From positions 496,001 through 560,000 of the forward strand of contig NZ_JAIHON010000009.1 in assembly GCF_021173675.1 (NCBI RefSeq): DNA of 64,000 nucleotides. Reading direction: 5' to 3'. The translations under genes and the position numbers were made by a program. Below, piece by piece: positions 24,788 to 33,400 of the stretch. Under the pieces are notes generated by a model, which did no database searches, was not told the DNA's origin, and worked only from the letters and a program-made list of their open reading frames with translations. This DNA comes from Streptomyces lincolnensis. GTDB taxonomy: Bacteria; Actinomycetota; Actinomycetes; Streptomycetales; Streptomycetaceae. Each line of letters starts with the position of its first letter. Positions within the stretch are counted from its first letter, which is position 1.

Positions 24788-25657
24788 TCACGCCACGCGG
24801 TACTGCTCGTCGCGGGCGTCGGTCAGGAACATCTGGCCGGGTGCGTGGGTGATCGCGAACGGCGGGCGCGAGGCCATCACCGCGGCCTGCGGGGTCACAC
24901 CGCAGGCCCAGAACACCGGGATGTCGTCCGGTTCGGCCTCCACCGGATCGCCGAAGTCGGGGCGGCCGAGGTCGTCGATGCCCAGCGACGCGGGATCGCC
25001 GCAGTGTACGGGGCTGCCGTGCACCGCCGGGAGCAGACTGCTCTCCCGGATCGCGGCCGCCAGATGCTCCGGCGGCACCGGGCGCATGGACACCACCAGC
25101 GGGCCGCGCAGCCGCCCCGCCGGACGGCACTGGCGCCCGGTCGTGTACATCGGGACGTTGCGGCCCTGCTCGATGTGGCGGAGCGGCACGCCCGCCCCGG
25201 ACAGCGCCCACTCGAAGGTGAAACTGCACCCGATCAGGAACGAGACAAGGTCGTCCCGCCAGTACCCGCGCACGTCCGTCGGCTCGTCCACCAGCTCGCC
25301 GTCCCGCCACACCCGGTAGCGCGGCAGATCGGTGCGCAGGTCGGCCCCGTCCGCGAGGGCGGTGGTCCGGTCCCCGGGGTCGGTGACGTCGAGGACCGGG
25401 CAGGGCTTGGGGTTGCGCAGGCAGAACTGCATCATGTCGTACGCCCAGTCCGCCGGCAGCGAGATCAGGTTGGCCTGGGTGTGGCCCGCCGCGACGCCCG
25501 CGGTGGGTCCGGCCAGGCCCGCGCGGAAGCGGGTCCGGGCCTCGGCGGGGCTCCACGCGTGCGCGTGCTCGTCGACGAGGGTCAGGGGGAGGTCCTCGAC
25601 GCCGTGCGTGGCCGGGGCCTGCGTGACGGTTCCGGGGCGGTCGTCGGTGCGGTTCAC
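24788..25657 (-). CDS. DUF1445 putative hydro-lyase / D-glutamate cyclase-related
   Basis: A 289-residue protein of the DUF1445 family, often annotated as putative hydro-lyase. Signature blocks are HTQANLISLPADWAYDMMQF near residue 58, FLIGCSFTFEWAL near 138, the short Arg-rich CRPAGRLRGPLVVSMRP near 180 and FWACGVTPQAA near 255. The mammalian D-glutamate cyclase, which makes 5-oxo-D-proline, contains a DUF1445 domain, and here the gene sits in the same operon as pxpABC. A role in forming or interconverting 5-oxoproline is therefore plausible, though not shown. The GTG start overlaps the transporter stop (GTGA). Confidence 0.83.
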   Translation of the reverse strand: MNRTDDRPGTVTQAPATHGVEDLPLTLVDEHAHAWSPAEARTRFRAGLAGPTAGVAAGHTQANLISLPADWAYDMMQFCLRNPKPCPVLDVTDPGDRTTALADGADLRTDLPRYRVWRDGELVDEPTDVRGYWRDDLVSFLIGCSFTFEWALSGAGVPLRHIEQGRNVPMYTTGRQCRPAGRLRGPLVVSMRPVPPEHLAAAIRESSLLPAVHGSPVHCGDPASLGIDDLGRPDFGDPVEAEPDDIPVFWACGVTPQAAVMASRPPFAITHAPGQMFLTDARDEQYRVA

Positions 25658-26955
25658 GTGAGTTCCTTCCCGCGGGTCTCCGGCAGTCCCAGCAGGGCCA
25701 GCGCCGCGATGCCGTAGCCGATCGCGCCGAAGACCAGGGCCCCGCCGACGCCCCAGCCGTCGGCCAGGAAGCCGACCGTGGTGGGGAAGATCGCGCCCAC
25801 GGCGCGGCCGGCGTTGTACGTGAAGCCCTGTCCGCTGCCCCGCACGGCCGTCGGGTACAGCTCGCTCAGGAAGGACCCGAAGCCGCTGAAGATCGCCGAC
25901 ATGCAGAACCCGAGCGGGAAACCGAGCACCAGCAGGAGGGTGTTGGCGCCCTCGGGGATGTTGCCGTACGCCACGATGCACACGGCCGACAGGAGCGCGA
26001 AGAGCCAGATGTTGCGCCGTCGGCCCAGCTTGTCGGTGAGGTAGCCGCCGGTCAGGTAGCCGAGGAAGGCGCCGGAGATCAGGAACGTCAGATAGCCGCC
26101 GGTGTTGACGACCGACAGGCCACGATCGCTCTTCAGGTACGTCGGCACCCAGGTGGCGAGGGTGTAGTAGCCGCCCTGGACGCCGGTGGAGAGCAGTCCG
26201 GCGAAGATCGTGGTGCGCAGCAGGTCCGGTTGGAAGATCGCCTTGAAGGAGCCCTTGCCGGCGTTCTTCTCCCGCACCGCGACCGCCGAGGGCGCGTCCT
26301 GCACCCGGCGCCGCATCCAGACGACCAGGACCGCGGGGAGCGCGCCGGTCCAGAACATCACCCGCCAGGCCACGTCGGCGTCGAAGACCGAGAAGACCAG
26401 CGTGTACACGATCGCGGCCAGCGCCCAGCCCACCGCCCACGAGCTCTGGATCACGCCGAGCGTGCGGCCCCGGTGCTTGGCGCTCGCGTACTCGGCGACC
26501 AGGATCGCGCCGACCGCCCACTCGCCGCCGAAGCCGAGGCCCTGGAGGGCGCGGAAGACCAGCAGGGTCTCGAAGTTGGGCGCGAAGCCGCAGGCGACGG
26601 TGAAGATCGCGTAGGTGATCACCGTGATCATCAGCGCCCTGACCCGGCCGAAGCGGTCGGCCATCACCCCCGCCAGGGCTCCGCCGATCCCGGAGGCGGC
26701 CAGCGTGACGGTGGTGAACAGGCCGGTCTGACCGCTGTTCAGGCCGAAGTACGCGGCCAGCGCGACCATGCTCAGCGGCAGCGTGAAGTAGTCGTAGGAA
26801 TCCAGGGCATAGCCGCCGAACGCGCCGGCGAAGGCGCGGCGGCCTCGCGGGCCGAGGGCCCGCAGCCAGCCCAACGCCCCGTCGTCGGCGGGGCGTTCGT
26901 GCGGTGCGGTGGGGGAGTCGGCGGCCAGGGCCTGTGGTGGAGGGGTCGTGCTCAT
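25654..26955 (-). CDS. MFS transporter, first gene of the 5-oxoproline operon
   Basis: A 433-residue major facilitator with 12 hydrophobic segments. Typical loops are GVMADRFGRVRALM near residue 95 (motif A), FRALQGLGFGGEWAVGAILV near 130 and LTDKLGRRRNIW near 305. Its start ALDSYDYFTLPLSMVAL resembles the carboxylate/sialate-type branch. Being first in an operon with DUF1445 and pxpABC, it probably imports 5-oxoproline or a related acid by proton symport; the substrate is inferred from context. The ATG at 26955 has a well-spaced GAGGTG. The divergent GntR gene and a 19-bp palindrome lie just upstream. Confidence 0.86.
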   Translation of the reverse strand: MSTTPPPQALAADSPTAPHERPADDGALGWLRALGPRGRRAFAGAFGGYALDSYDYFTLPLSMVALAAYFGLNSGQTGLFTTVTLAASGIGGALAGVMADRFGRVRALMITVITYAIFTVACGFAPNFETLLVFRALQGLGFGGEWAVGAILVAEYASAKHRGRTLGVIQSSWAVGWALAAIVYTLVFSVFDADVAWRVMFWTGALPAVLVVWMRRRVQDAPSAVAVREKNAGKGSFKAIFQPDLLRTTIFAGLLSTGVQGGYYTLATWVPTYLKSDRGLSVVNTGGYLTFLISGAFLGYLTGGYLTDKLGRRRNIWLFALLSAVCIVAYGNIPEGANTLLLVLGFPLGFCMSAIFSGFGSFLSELYPTAVRGSGQGFTYNAGRAVGAIFPTTVGFLADGWGVGGALVFGAIGYGIAALALLGLPETRGKELT

Positions 26956-27017
26956 GGGCACCTCGCAGAGGGGGACGGAGGGTGCGGAGCTGAACCGTGC
27001 GGTGAGCAGCAAGGTAG

Positions 27018-27036
27018 AGGATCGTTCAACGATCCT
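27018..27036. promoter_or_regulatory. 19-bp palindromic operator between the oxoproline operon and gntR
   Basis: AGGATCGTT C AACGATCCT is a perfect inverted repeat with a single central base in the 129-base divergent spacer. It lies 49 bases before gntR and 63 bases before the transporter start. FCD-type GntR regulators bind such short dyads, so this is a strong candidate for the GntR site controlling both directions. Confidence 0.75.
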
Positions 27037-27084
27037 TCAATACCCCTGTTGTTTCGTTCTCGTGTCTGCGGTTGAATTCCGGGC

Positions 27085-27789
27085 ATGGCGGAGCAACTGA
27101 GCGGACTGGCGGACGACCGGGCCCTCCTGGGGCGCACCAGCACGGCCGAACGGGTCGCGGACATCCTCAGGAGCCGCATCGCGGAGGGCTATTTCCCGCC
27201 GGGGACCCGGCTCTCGGAGGACAGCATCGGCGGCGCGCTCGGTGTGTCCCGCAACACGCTGCGCGAGGCGTTCCGGCTGCTCACCCACGAACGCCTGCTC
27301 GTCCACGAGCTGAACCGGGGCGTCTTCGTCCGGGTGCTGACCGTGGAGGACGTGGAGGACATCTACCGCACCCGCGGCCTCGTCGAGTGCGCCGTCGTAC
27401 GGGACCTCGGCGAGCCGCCCTACGCCCTCGACGGACTCGCGGAAGCCGTGGCCGAAGGGCAGCGCGCCGTCCGTGAAGGTGACTGGAATGTGCTGGGCAC
27501 GGCCAACATCCACTTCCACCGCGAACTCGTCGCCCTGGCCGGCAGCGACCGCACCGACGAACTGATGCGCAGTGTCTTCGCCGAGCTCCGTCTCGCCTTC
27601 CACGTCGTGGACGACCCGCGCCGCCTGCACGAGCCGTATCTGGCCCGCAACCAGCAGATTCTCGCGGCGTTGCAGGCGGGGGACAAGGCGGAGGCCGAGA
27701 AGCTCCTCGCGGTGTATCTGAACGACTCCCTGGAACGGGTCGTCGAGGTCTACCGGCGGCGTGTGGGGGAGGGCGAAGCCCTCCTCTAA
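27085..27789 (+). CDS. GntR/FadR-type (FCD) regulator of the 5-oxoproline operon
   Basis: A 234-residue regulator. Residues 18-82 form a winged helix (RVADILRSRIAEGYFPPGTR then GGALGVSRNTLREAFRLLTH), and the remainder is an all-helical FCD ligand domain. The metal-ligand residues of that domain are visible as NIHFHRELV near residue 150 and in RNQQILAALQAGD near 195. Such domains bind small carboxylates. It is divergent from the transporter-DUF1445-pxpABC operon and probably represses it until 5-oxoproline or a related acid is present. The effector is inferred from gene context. Confidence 0.88.
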   Translation: MAEQLSGLADDRALLGRTSTAERVADILRSRIAEGYFPPGTRLSEDSIGGALGVSRNTLREAFRLLTHERLLVHELNRGVFVRVLTVEDVEDIYRTRGLVECAVVRDLGEPPYALDGLAEAVAEGQRAVREGDWNVLGTANIHFHRELVALAGSDRTDELMRSVFAELRLAFHVVDDPRRLHEPYLARNQQILAALQAGDKAEAEKLLAVYLNDSLERVVEVYRRRVGEGEALL

Positions 27790-27947
27790 GGGGCGCGGGG
27801 CTGTATCCATGTGCGGCTCCGCCGCGTGGGCGTGATCGGCCCCCGCCGGCCCGCACCCGAGGAACGACCGGTAGTCGCCCGGCCAACCGCCGGAGGCGAT
27901 CCGCGTCGTTTGGGGAGATGTCAGACCCAGGACCTAGTCTGTGCACC

Positions 27948-29474
27948 GTGACTTCGCCTGCACCGACGGACAGTGTTCCGCCCCAGCTCAGCGCGGGGCC
28001 GCGCCCCGCACCGGGCCCGGCCGCCGACGAGGGGCTGGCGCGGCGGCTGCGCGCGCTCGCCTGCACCGCGCCGTTGCACGACCTGGACGCGCGCAAGGCC
28101 AATCTCGCGGGTGAGTACTCGGTCTACGGCATGGCGGAGGTGGCCCTCGCCGCCATCGACCTGGTCACCCTGAACATGGACTTCGACACCGGCGCCGACC
28201 ACGACCAGATCGTCGCCCGGCTCATCCCGCGCATCGCCGCCCAGGCCCCGCACCGGCCCGTCACCGAGCACGAGCGGGTGGCCCGCTGGGTCCTGGAGAA
28301 CCTGATCAACGTCGGCAGCGTCGACCGCGGATTCCGGGCGGTCTACGGCACCTTCGCGCCGGACGGCACCTATGTGCGGCGGGACTACGACTTCAAGCTG
28401 ATCGAGGAGGTGCCCGGACCGGGAGGCGCCGTGTACCTCCGGACGACGGACGAGGCCGTCAACGTCCTCGTCGGCGCCCTCGACACCGACGTCACCAGCG
28501 CGCAGATCGCCGCCGAGGTCAAGCTGGAGGTGCTGATCAGCCGGGGCCGCCTCGCCGACGCCCAGCTGGCAGCCGAGCAGGCCCGGTACCGCACCGTGCA
28601 GTACTCGGAGACGCTCCGCCGGGCACTGGACGCCACCCGGCGCAATGTCCGGGCGGTGGACTGGCTCGCCGCCGTGCCCGACATGATCGCCGAGGCGCTC
28701 GACCACGTCGCCGACCGCTACCGCCACGAGAACGCGATCCTCACGAACATCCGCAAGGCGCGGGACGAGTCCGAGGACCCCGAGCACAAGCGGCGCGCCG
28801 CCGAGCTGGTGGACATCGTCAAGGACTGCATCCGGCGGCACACCCAGCTCCAGTCGCGGCTGCTGGAGGCGGGCCCGCTCTTCCGCGCGGAGCAGGACCG
28901 GCAGGCCTTCGCCACGCCGATGACGACATCCGGGACAGATCTGTACGGGCATCTGCTCGCCCCCCTGCTGCCGTTGCCCATGGAACAGGCCGTCCGGGTC
29001 ACGGACGCGTTCTTCGCGCACGGGACGGGGCTGCGGACGCCCGTGGCGGTGCGGGTGGGCGACCTCGTCGACATACTGCTCACGCCGCCCATGGAGCGCG
29101 AGCACCTGGGCGCGGAGATGCCGGAGCCGGATCTCATCGCCACGCCGGACGACAGCCGGTTCAGCGAGGAGCAGTTGGCCTCCGCCATGGAGCTGCTGGA
29201 TCTGCCCGCGGACGCGCCGCGGAGACTGTCGGGACTGCTGGCCGACGCGCGCCGCCGGGACCCCGAACTGCCGTATCTCGTCGCCCTGCTGGCCGTCCAT
29301 GCGGCCAGCCCGCCGGTCGGTACGGCCTATCGCCAGGGCGAGGAGAAGCTGTTGTTCGCCGTGGACGACGGTACGGAACTGGACGATCCGGAGTTCGGCG
29401 GCGCCGATCTGATCGTCGGGACGGCCCTGCTGGACGCCGCGGGGATGGCGGCCGGTCGGACGGAAGCAGCATGA
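27948..29474 (+). CDS. MukF/MksF/JetA-like kleisin subunit
   Basis: A 508-residue, mainly helical protein with no enzyme motif, the first of three coupled genes ending in a 1,537-residue SMC-like ATPase. Its shape fits a kleisin of the MukF/MksF/JetA type: an N-terminal helical/winged part (EYSVYGMAEVALAAIDLVTL), a long middle helix region (RYRHENAILTNIRKARDESE) and a short acidic C-terminal domain. Assignment rests on order, size and partners; similarity search is needed to confirm. A GTG at 27948 was chosen because -10-like TAGTCT ends 8 bases before it (a leaderless start). An ATG at 27918 has a ribosome site with no spacing. The stop overlaps a 12-codon mini-frame. Confidence 0.65.
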   Translation: MTSPAPTDSVPPQLSAGPRPAPGPAADEGLARRLRALACTAPLHDLDARKANLAGEYSVYGMAEVALAAIDLVTLNMDFDTGADHDQIVARLIPRIAAQAPHRPVTEHERVARWVLENLINVGSVDRGFRAVYGTFAPDGTYVRRDYDFKLIEEVPGPGGAVYLRTTDEAVNVLVGALDTDVTSAQIAAEVKLEVLISRGRLADAQLAAEQARYRTVQYSETLRRALDATRRNVRAVDWLAAVPDMIAEALDHVADRYRHENAILTNIRKARDESEDPEHKRRAAELVDIVKDCIRRHTQLQSRLLEAGPLFRAEQDRQAFATPMTTSGTDLYGHLLAPLLPLPMEQAVRVTDAFFAHGTGLRTPVAVRVGDLVDILLTPPMEREHLGAEMPEPDLIATPDDSRFSEEQLASAMELLDLPADAPRRLSGLLADARRRDPELPYLVALLAVHAASPPVGTAYRQGEEKLLFAVDDGTELDDPEFGGADLIVGTALLDAAGMAAGRTEAA

Positions 29475-29509
29475 CCGAGCACGAGCGTGACAAGGAGCCC
29501 AAGCCGTGA
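29471..29509 (+). other. 12-codon coupling mini-frame between the first two SMC-cassette genes
   Basis: An ATG overlapping the first gene's stop (ATGA) opens the frame MTEHERDKEPKP. Its TGA stop overlaps the GTG start of the second gene (GTGA). The mini-frame begins TGACCGAGCACG, the same 12 bases that begin the second gene, and contains its AAGGAG ribosome site. It may simply pass ribosomes from one gene to the next. Confidence 0.5.
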
Positions 29510-30396
29510 CCGAGCACGTCGAATGGAGTGACCCGGAGGTAGCCGCCCCGTCGGCGCCCGCCCCCGTCACGCCCGCCGACGCCGCCGACGCCGCTCGGCT
29601 CGTCGCCTTCGGGCTGCAGCCGAAGGTGCAGCCCGCGCGGGACCAGGAGTACGCCGAGCTGCTGCGGCGGTATCGCGAGGACCCGCCGTTCGCGCGGCTC
29701 GCCGACGCCGTGGCCGCCGGGCTCGGGCTGGTCGTACTGGAGGTGTCCGCGCGAGCCGGGATGGCCGTCACGGCCGCCGAGGACTCGGTCTTCGCCGTGC
29801 GGATGGGGGACTACGCGCGCCGGACGTCCGCCGACGGCGGGGACCGGTTCCTGCACGGACTGGCCCATCTGGCCGTCGCCGCCATGGCGTTCCCACGGCC
29901 CGAGGACCTCGCCGACGACGGCTACATCGGACGGGTCTCGGTCAACGGCATCGACGCCTTCGTACGACAGGCCTGCCGCCGTCTGGAGGAGCGGGCCGAG
30001 GAGCAGGGCGAGAACACCGACCCCGCCACCGGCGCGCCCGGACTGGAGGCGGCCTGGCGGATCTGGATCAGACGCAGCGCGACGGGAGCCACCAAGGACG
30101 CGCGCCGGCTCGCCGGGTCGACCACCGGCATCATCGCCAAGGCCGTCGCCTTCCTCACCGACTCCGGTTTCCTCCAGCGCACCGGGGACGACAACGGCGG
30201 TACCTACCGCACCACGGCCCGCTACCAGCTCCAGGTGCGTGACATGGCTGGCAGCGCCGCGATGGCCGAACTCCTGGAACTCGGCATCGTGCCGGTGACC
30301 GACGGCACACCGACCCTGCTGCCCGCCGAGGAGAGCGAGGACCTGCACCTGGTGGCCGACGCCGGGCTGCCGTTCCACACGCCGTCCTCGTCCTGA
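29506..30396 (+). CDS. MukE/MksE/JetB-like winged-helix subunit
   Basis: A 296-residue acidic protein with a winged-helix segment at about residues 195-250 (STTGIIAKAVAFLTDSGFLQ then the beta-wing NGGTYRTTARYQL). That is the hallmark of the KITE subunits (MukE, MksE, JetB) which sit between kleisin and SMC heads. The N-terminal 25 residues are Ala/Pro-rich and probably disordered. The GTG has a well-placed AAGGAG. It lies between the kleisin-like and SMC-like genes, 37 bases before the latter. Similarity to MukE is from layout and fold pattern, not a search. Confidence 0.65.
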   Translation: MTEHVEWSDPEVAAPSAPAPVTPADAADAARLVAFGLQPKVQPARDQEYAELLRRYREDPPFARLADAVAAGLGLVVLEVSARAGMAVTAAEDSVFAVRMGDYARRTSADGGDRFLHGLAHLAVAAMAFPRPEDLADDGYIGRVSVNGIDAFVRQACRRLEERAEEQGENTDPATGAPGLEAAWRIWIRRSATGATKDARRLAGSTTGIIAKAVAFLTDSGFLQRTGDDNGGTYRTTARYQLQVRDMAGSAAMAELLELGIVPVTDGTPTLLPAEESEDLHLVADAGLPFHTPSSS

Positions 30397-30433
30397 ACCC
30401 CCCTGACCTGCCGAAGACTTACGAGAGTCCGCC

Positions 30434-33400
30434 ATGTACGAGCTGTCCCGGGTCCGCCTCTACTCCATCGGTCCCGCCGGTGCGCGCTACGCCGACACCG
30501 TGCTTGACCTGCGGGGCGTGGGCGCCGTCGTGCCCGACCCCGCACCCACCCAGGCGGAGTTCTTCGAGGAGGAGCCCGTCGGCCCGCCGCGCCGGCCCGC
30601 GCCCGCCGGGGTGCTCTTCCTGGAGAACGGCGGCGGAAAGTCCGTCCTCCTCAAGCTGATCTTCTCCGTCATGCTGCCGGGCCACCGCAACACCCTGGGC
30701 GGCGCCAGCTCCGGCGTCCTCAGGAAGTTCCTGCTCGCCGACGACTGCGGGCATGTGGCGCTGGAGTGGCAGCACGTGCTCACCGGCGAGTGCGTCGTCG
30801 TCGGCAAGGTGAGCGAGTGGCGCGGACGCCAGGTCTCCAACGACCCCCGGAAGTTCGCCGAGGCCTGGTACTCCTTCCGGCCCGGGCCGGGGCTGAGCCT
30901 GGACAACCTGCCCGTGGCCGAGTCCACCACCGTACGGCCGTCCGCCGAGGGCCAGTCCGGCGCCCAGGGCCGCCGCCGCACCATGAAGGGCTTCCGGGAC
31001 GCCATCACCGAGGCGGGCAAGGCGTACCCGCATCTGGAGGTGCACTGGGAGGAGATCCACGACCGGTGGATCGAGCACCTCGGCGACCTCGGCCTCGACC
31101 CCGAACTCTTCCGCTACCAGCGCGAGATGAACGCCGACGAGGGCGAGGCGGCCGGCCTCTTCGCGGTGAAGAAGGACTCCGACTTCACCGACCTGCTGCT
31201 GCGCGCGGTCACCGACACCCGGGACACCGACGGACTCGCCGACCTGGTCAGCGGCTTCGGCAACAAGCTCGGTCGGCGCGCCGAGCTGATCGCCGAACGG
31301 GACTTCACCGCCGGGTCCGTCGATCTGCTGGGCCGGATCGTCGAGGCCGCTCAGGCGCGCTCCCGCGCGCGGGACATCCACACCGGCGCCGAGCGCCGTA
31401 CCAGGAACCTGGCGCGGCGGCTCTCCGCGCGCGGGGCGCAGGAGCGGGTGCGGGCCGCCGATCTCGCGCAGCGGGTCACCGCCGCCGCCTACTCCGTCAC
31501 GCACGCCGAGGGAGCCCGTGAGCGCAGCGCGCTGATCGCGGCCGAACTCGCCTACCGGCACGCCTCGTTGGCTCTCGCGGCCGCCGAGAAGTCGGCCGCC
31601 GCGCAGAAACGCGAACTCGCCGACGCGCGCACGCTGCACGCCGCCTGGCAGGCCGCCGAGAACGCCCTGCGCCACCGGGCGGCCGCCGACCGGGTCGCGC
31701 GCGTGGCCGCAGCGATCCAGGAGGCCGAGCGGGACGCGGCCCCGGCGCTCGCCGCCCGCGCCAAGGCCGCCGTCGACCTCGTACGCGCCCTGCACGCGGC
31801 GGCCGAGGGCGCCGAGAACCTGGCCAACGAGGAGGAGGAGCGGTCCGCCGCCCTCCAGGAGGTCAGCGATTCCGCGTACCGGGACTCCACCACCGCGGCG
31901 ACCGAGGCGCAGCGCGCCCGCAGCGAGGCCGGACACCTGCGGCAGCGGCTGAGCGAGGTCGAGCAGGAGACCACCGAGGCGGTGCGCGCGGGCTGGCTCG
32001 ACGACAGCGCGCCCGACGCCGACCCCGCGCGCGCGGCCCTCGCCGCCAGCGACGCAGAGAAGACCGCGGTCGCCGCCTGGGACACCGCCCGCGAGGCGTC
32101 CCACCGCGCCACCGAACACGCGCGCGAGGCGGCCGCCGCCGAGGCCCGCGCCGAACTGACCGCCGCCCGGGCGGAGGACGCGGCCACCGCCGCCGCGCGG
32201 TCCTACGAGGCCGAACGGCGCCTGGCCGAGGGGCTGGCCGCCGAGGAGCGGCTCGCGGAGCTGCTGAGCCTGACCGGCGACGGCCGCTCCGTGGTGCCCC
32301 AGCCCCGTCAGGACTCGGAGGACAGCGGTCAGGGAATCCTCGCCCCCGAGGACCTGGACCGCTTCGCCGACGAGCTGCGTGAACTGCTGGACGACGCCGT
32401 CTCCGCCGCCGAGCGGCAGCTCTTCGAACTGCGGACCGCCGCCGCCGACGACTCCAGGATCCTCGGCGCGCTCGGCGACGGCGGACTGCTGCCGCCCGGC
32501 CCGGACGTGCTGGCCACCGTGGAGTTCCTCGGCGAGCACGGCATCCCGGCCCTGCCCGGCTGGCGCTATCTGGCGCAGGCCGTCGACCCCGCCGACCACG
32601 CGTGCGTCCTGGCCGCCCGGCCCGAGCTGGTCGACGGCGTGATCATCACCGACCCCGACACGCACGCGCGGGCCCGCGAGGCGCTCGAGGACGCCGCGCT
32701 GCTGCCGCGCTCGGCCGTCGCCGTCGGCACCGCCGCCGCCCTCCTCGCACCGACGCCGGCGCCCGAGGCCGACAGCGGTGCCGTCTTCCTCGTACCGCCG
32801 AACCCGGCCATGCACGACGAGCACGCCGCCGACGAGGAGCGGCAGACACTGCGGGCACGGGCCACCCAGCGGGACGAGGAGATCCGCACCCTCGCGGCCC
32901 GGCTCGGCAAGGACCGGGAACTGTCGGCACGGCTCGCCTCCTGGCGCACCGGCTGCCCGGCCGGACGGCTGGTGGAGCTGGCCCAGGCCGCCCGGGACAC
33001 GCGGGCGTTCGCCGAGGAGTCCGAGGCCGAACTCGCCGAGGCACGGAGCGTGCGGGCCGAGGCGGACGAGGCCGCCGCCGAGGCGGCCCAGGTGCGCGAC
33101 GAGCGGCAGGAAGCGGCGCAGAAGGCGCGCCGGGCCGCCGACGCCCTCGCCGGCCTGGCCTTCCGGCTACGCGAGCGGGCCGGCTGGCAGGTCAAACTGC
33201 GCGAACTCGCCGACGAGGCGACCGAGTCCGAGGCCCGCGCCCAGACCTGTCTGGAGCGCGCCCGGGCCGCCGACGAGGACCGCCGTGCCGCCCAGCGGGC
33301 CGCCGACGACGCCCGCCGCACCGCCCGTGCGCTGCGCGCCGAGCGCTCCGAGATCGCGGGCGCCCCCGACGACGTACCGGAGAGCGACGCGGGCGCTCCG

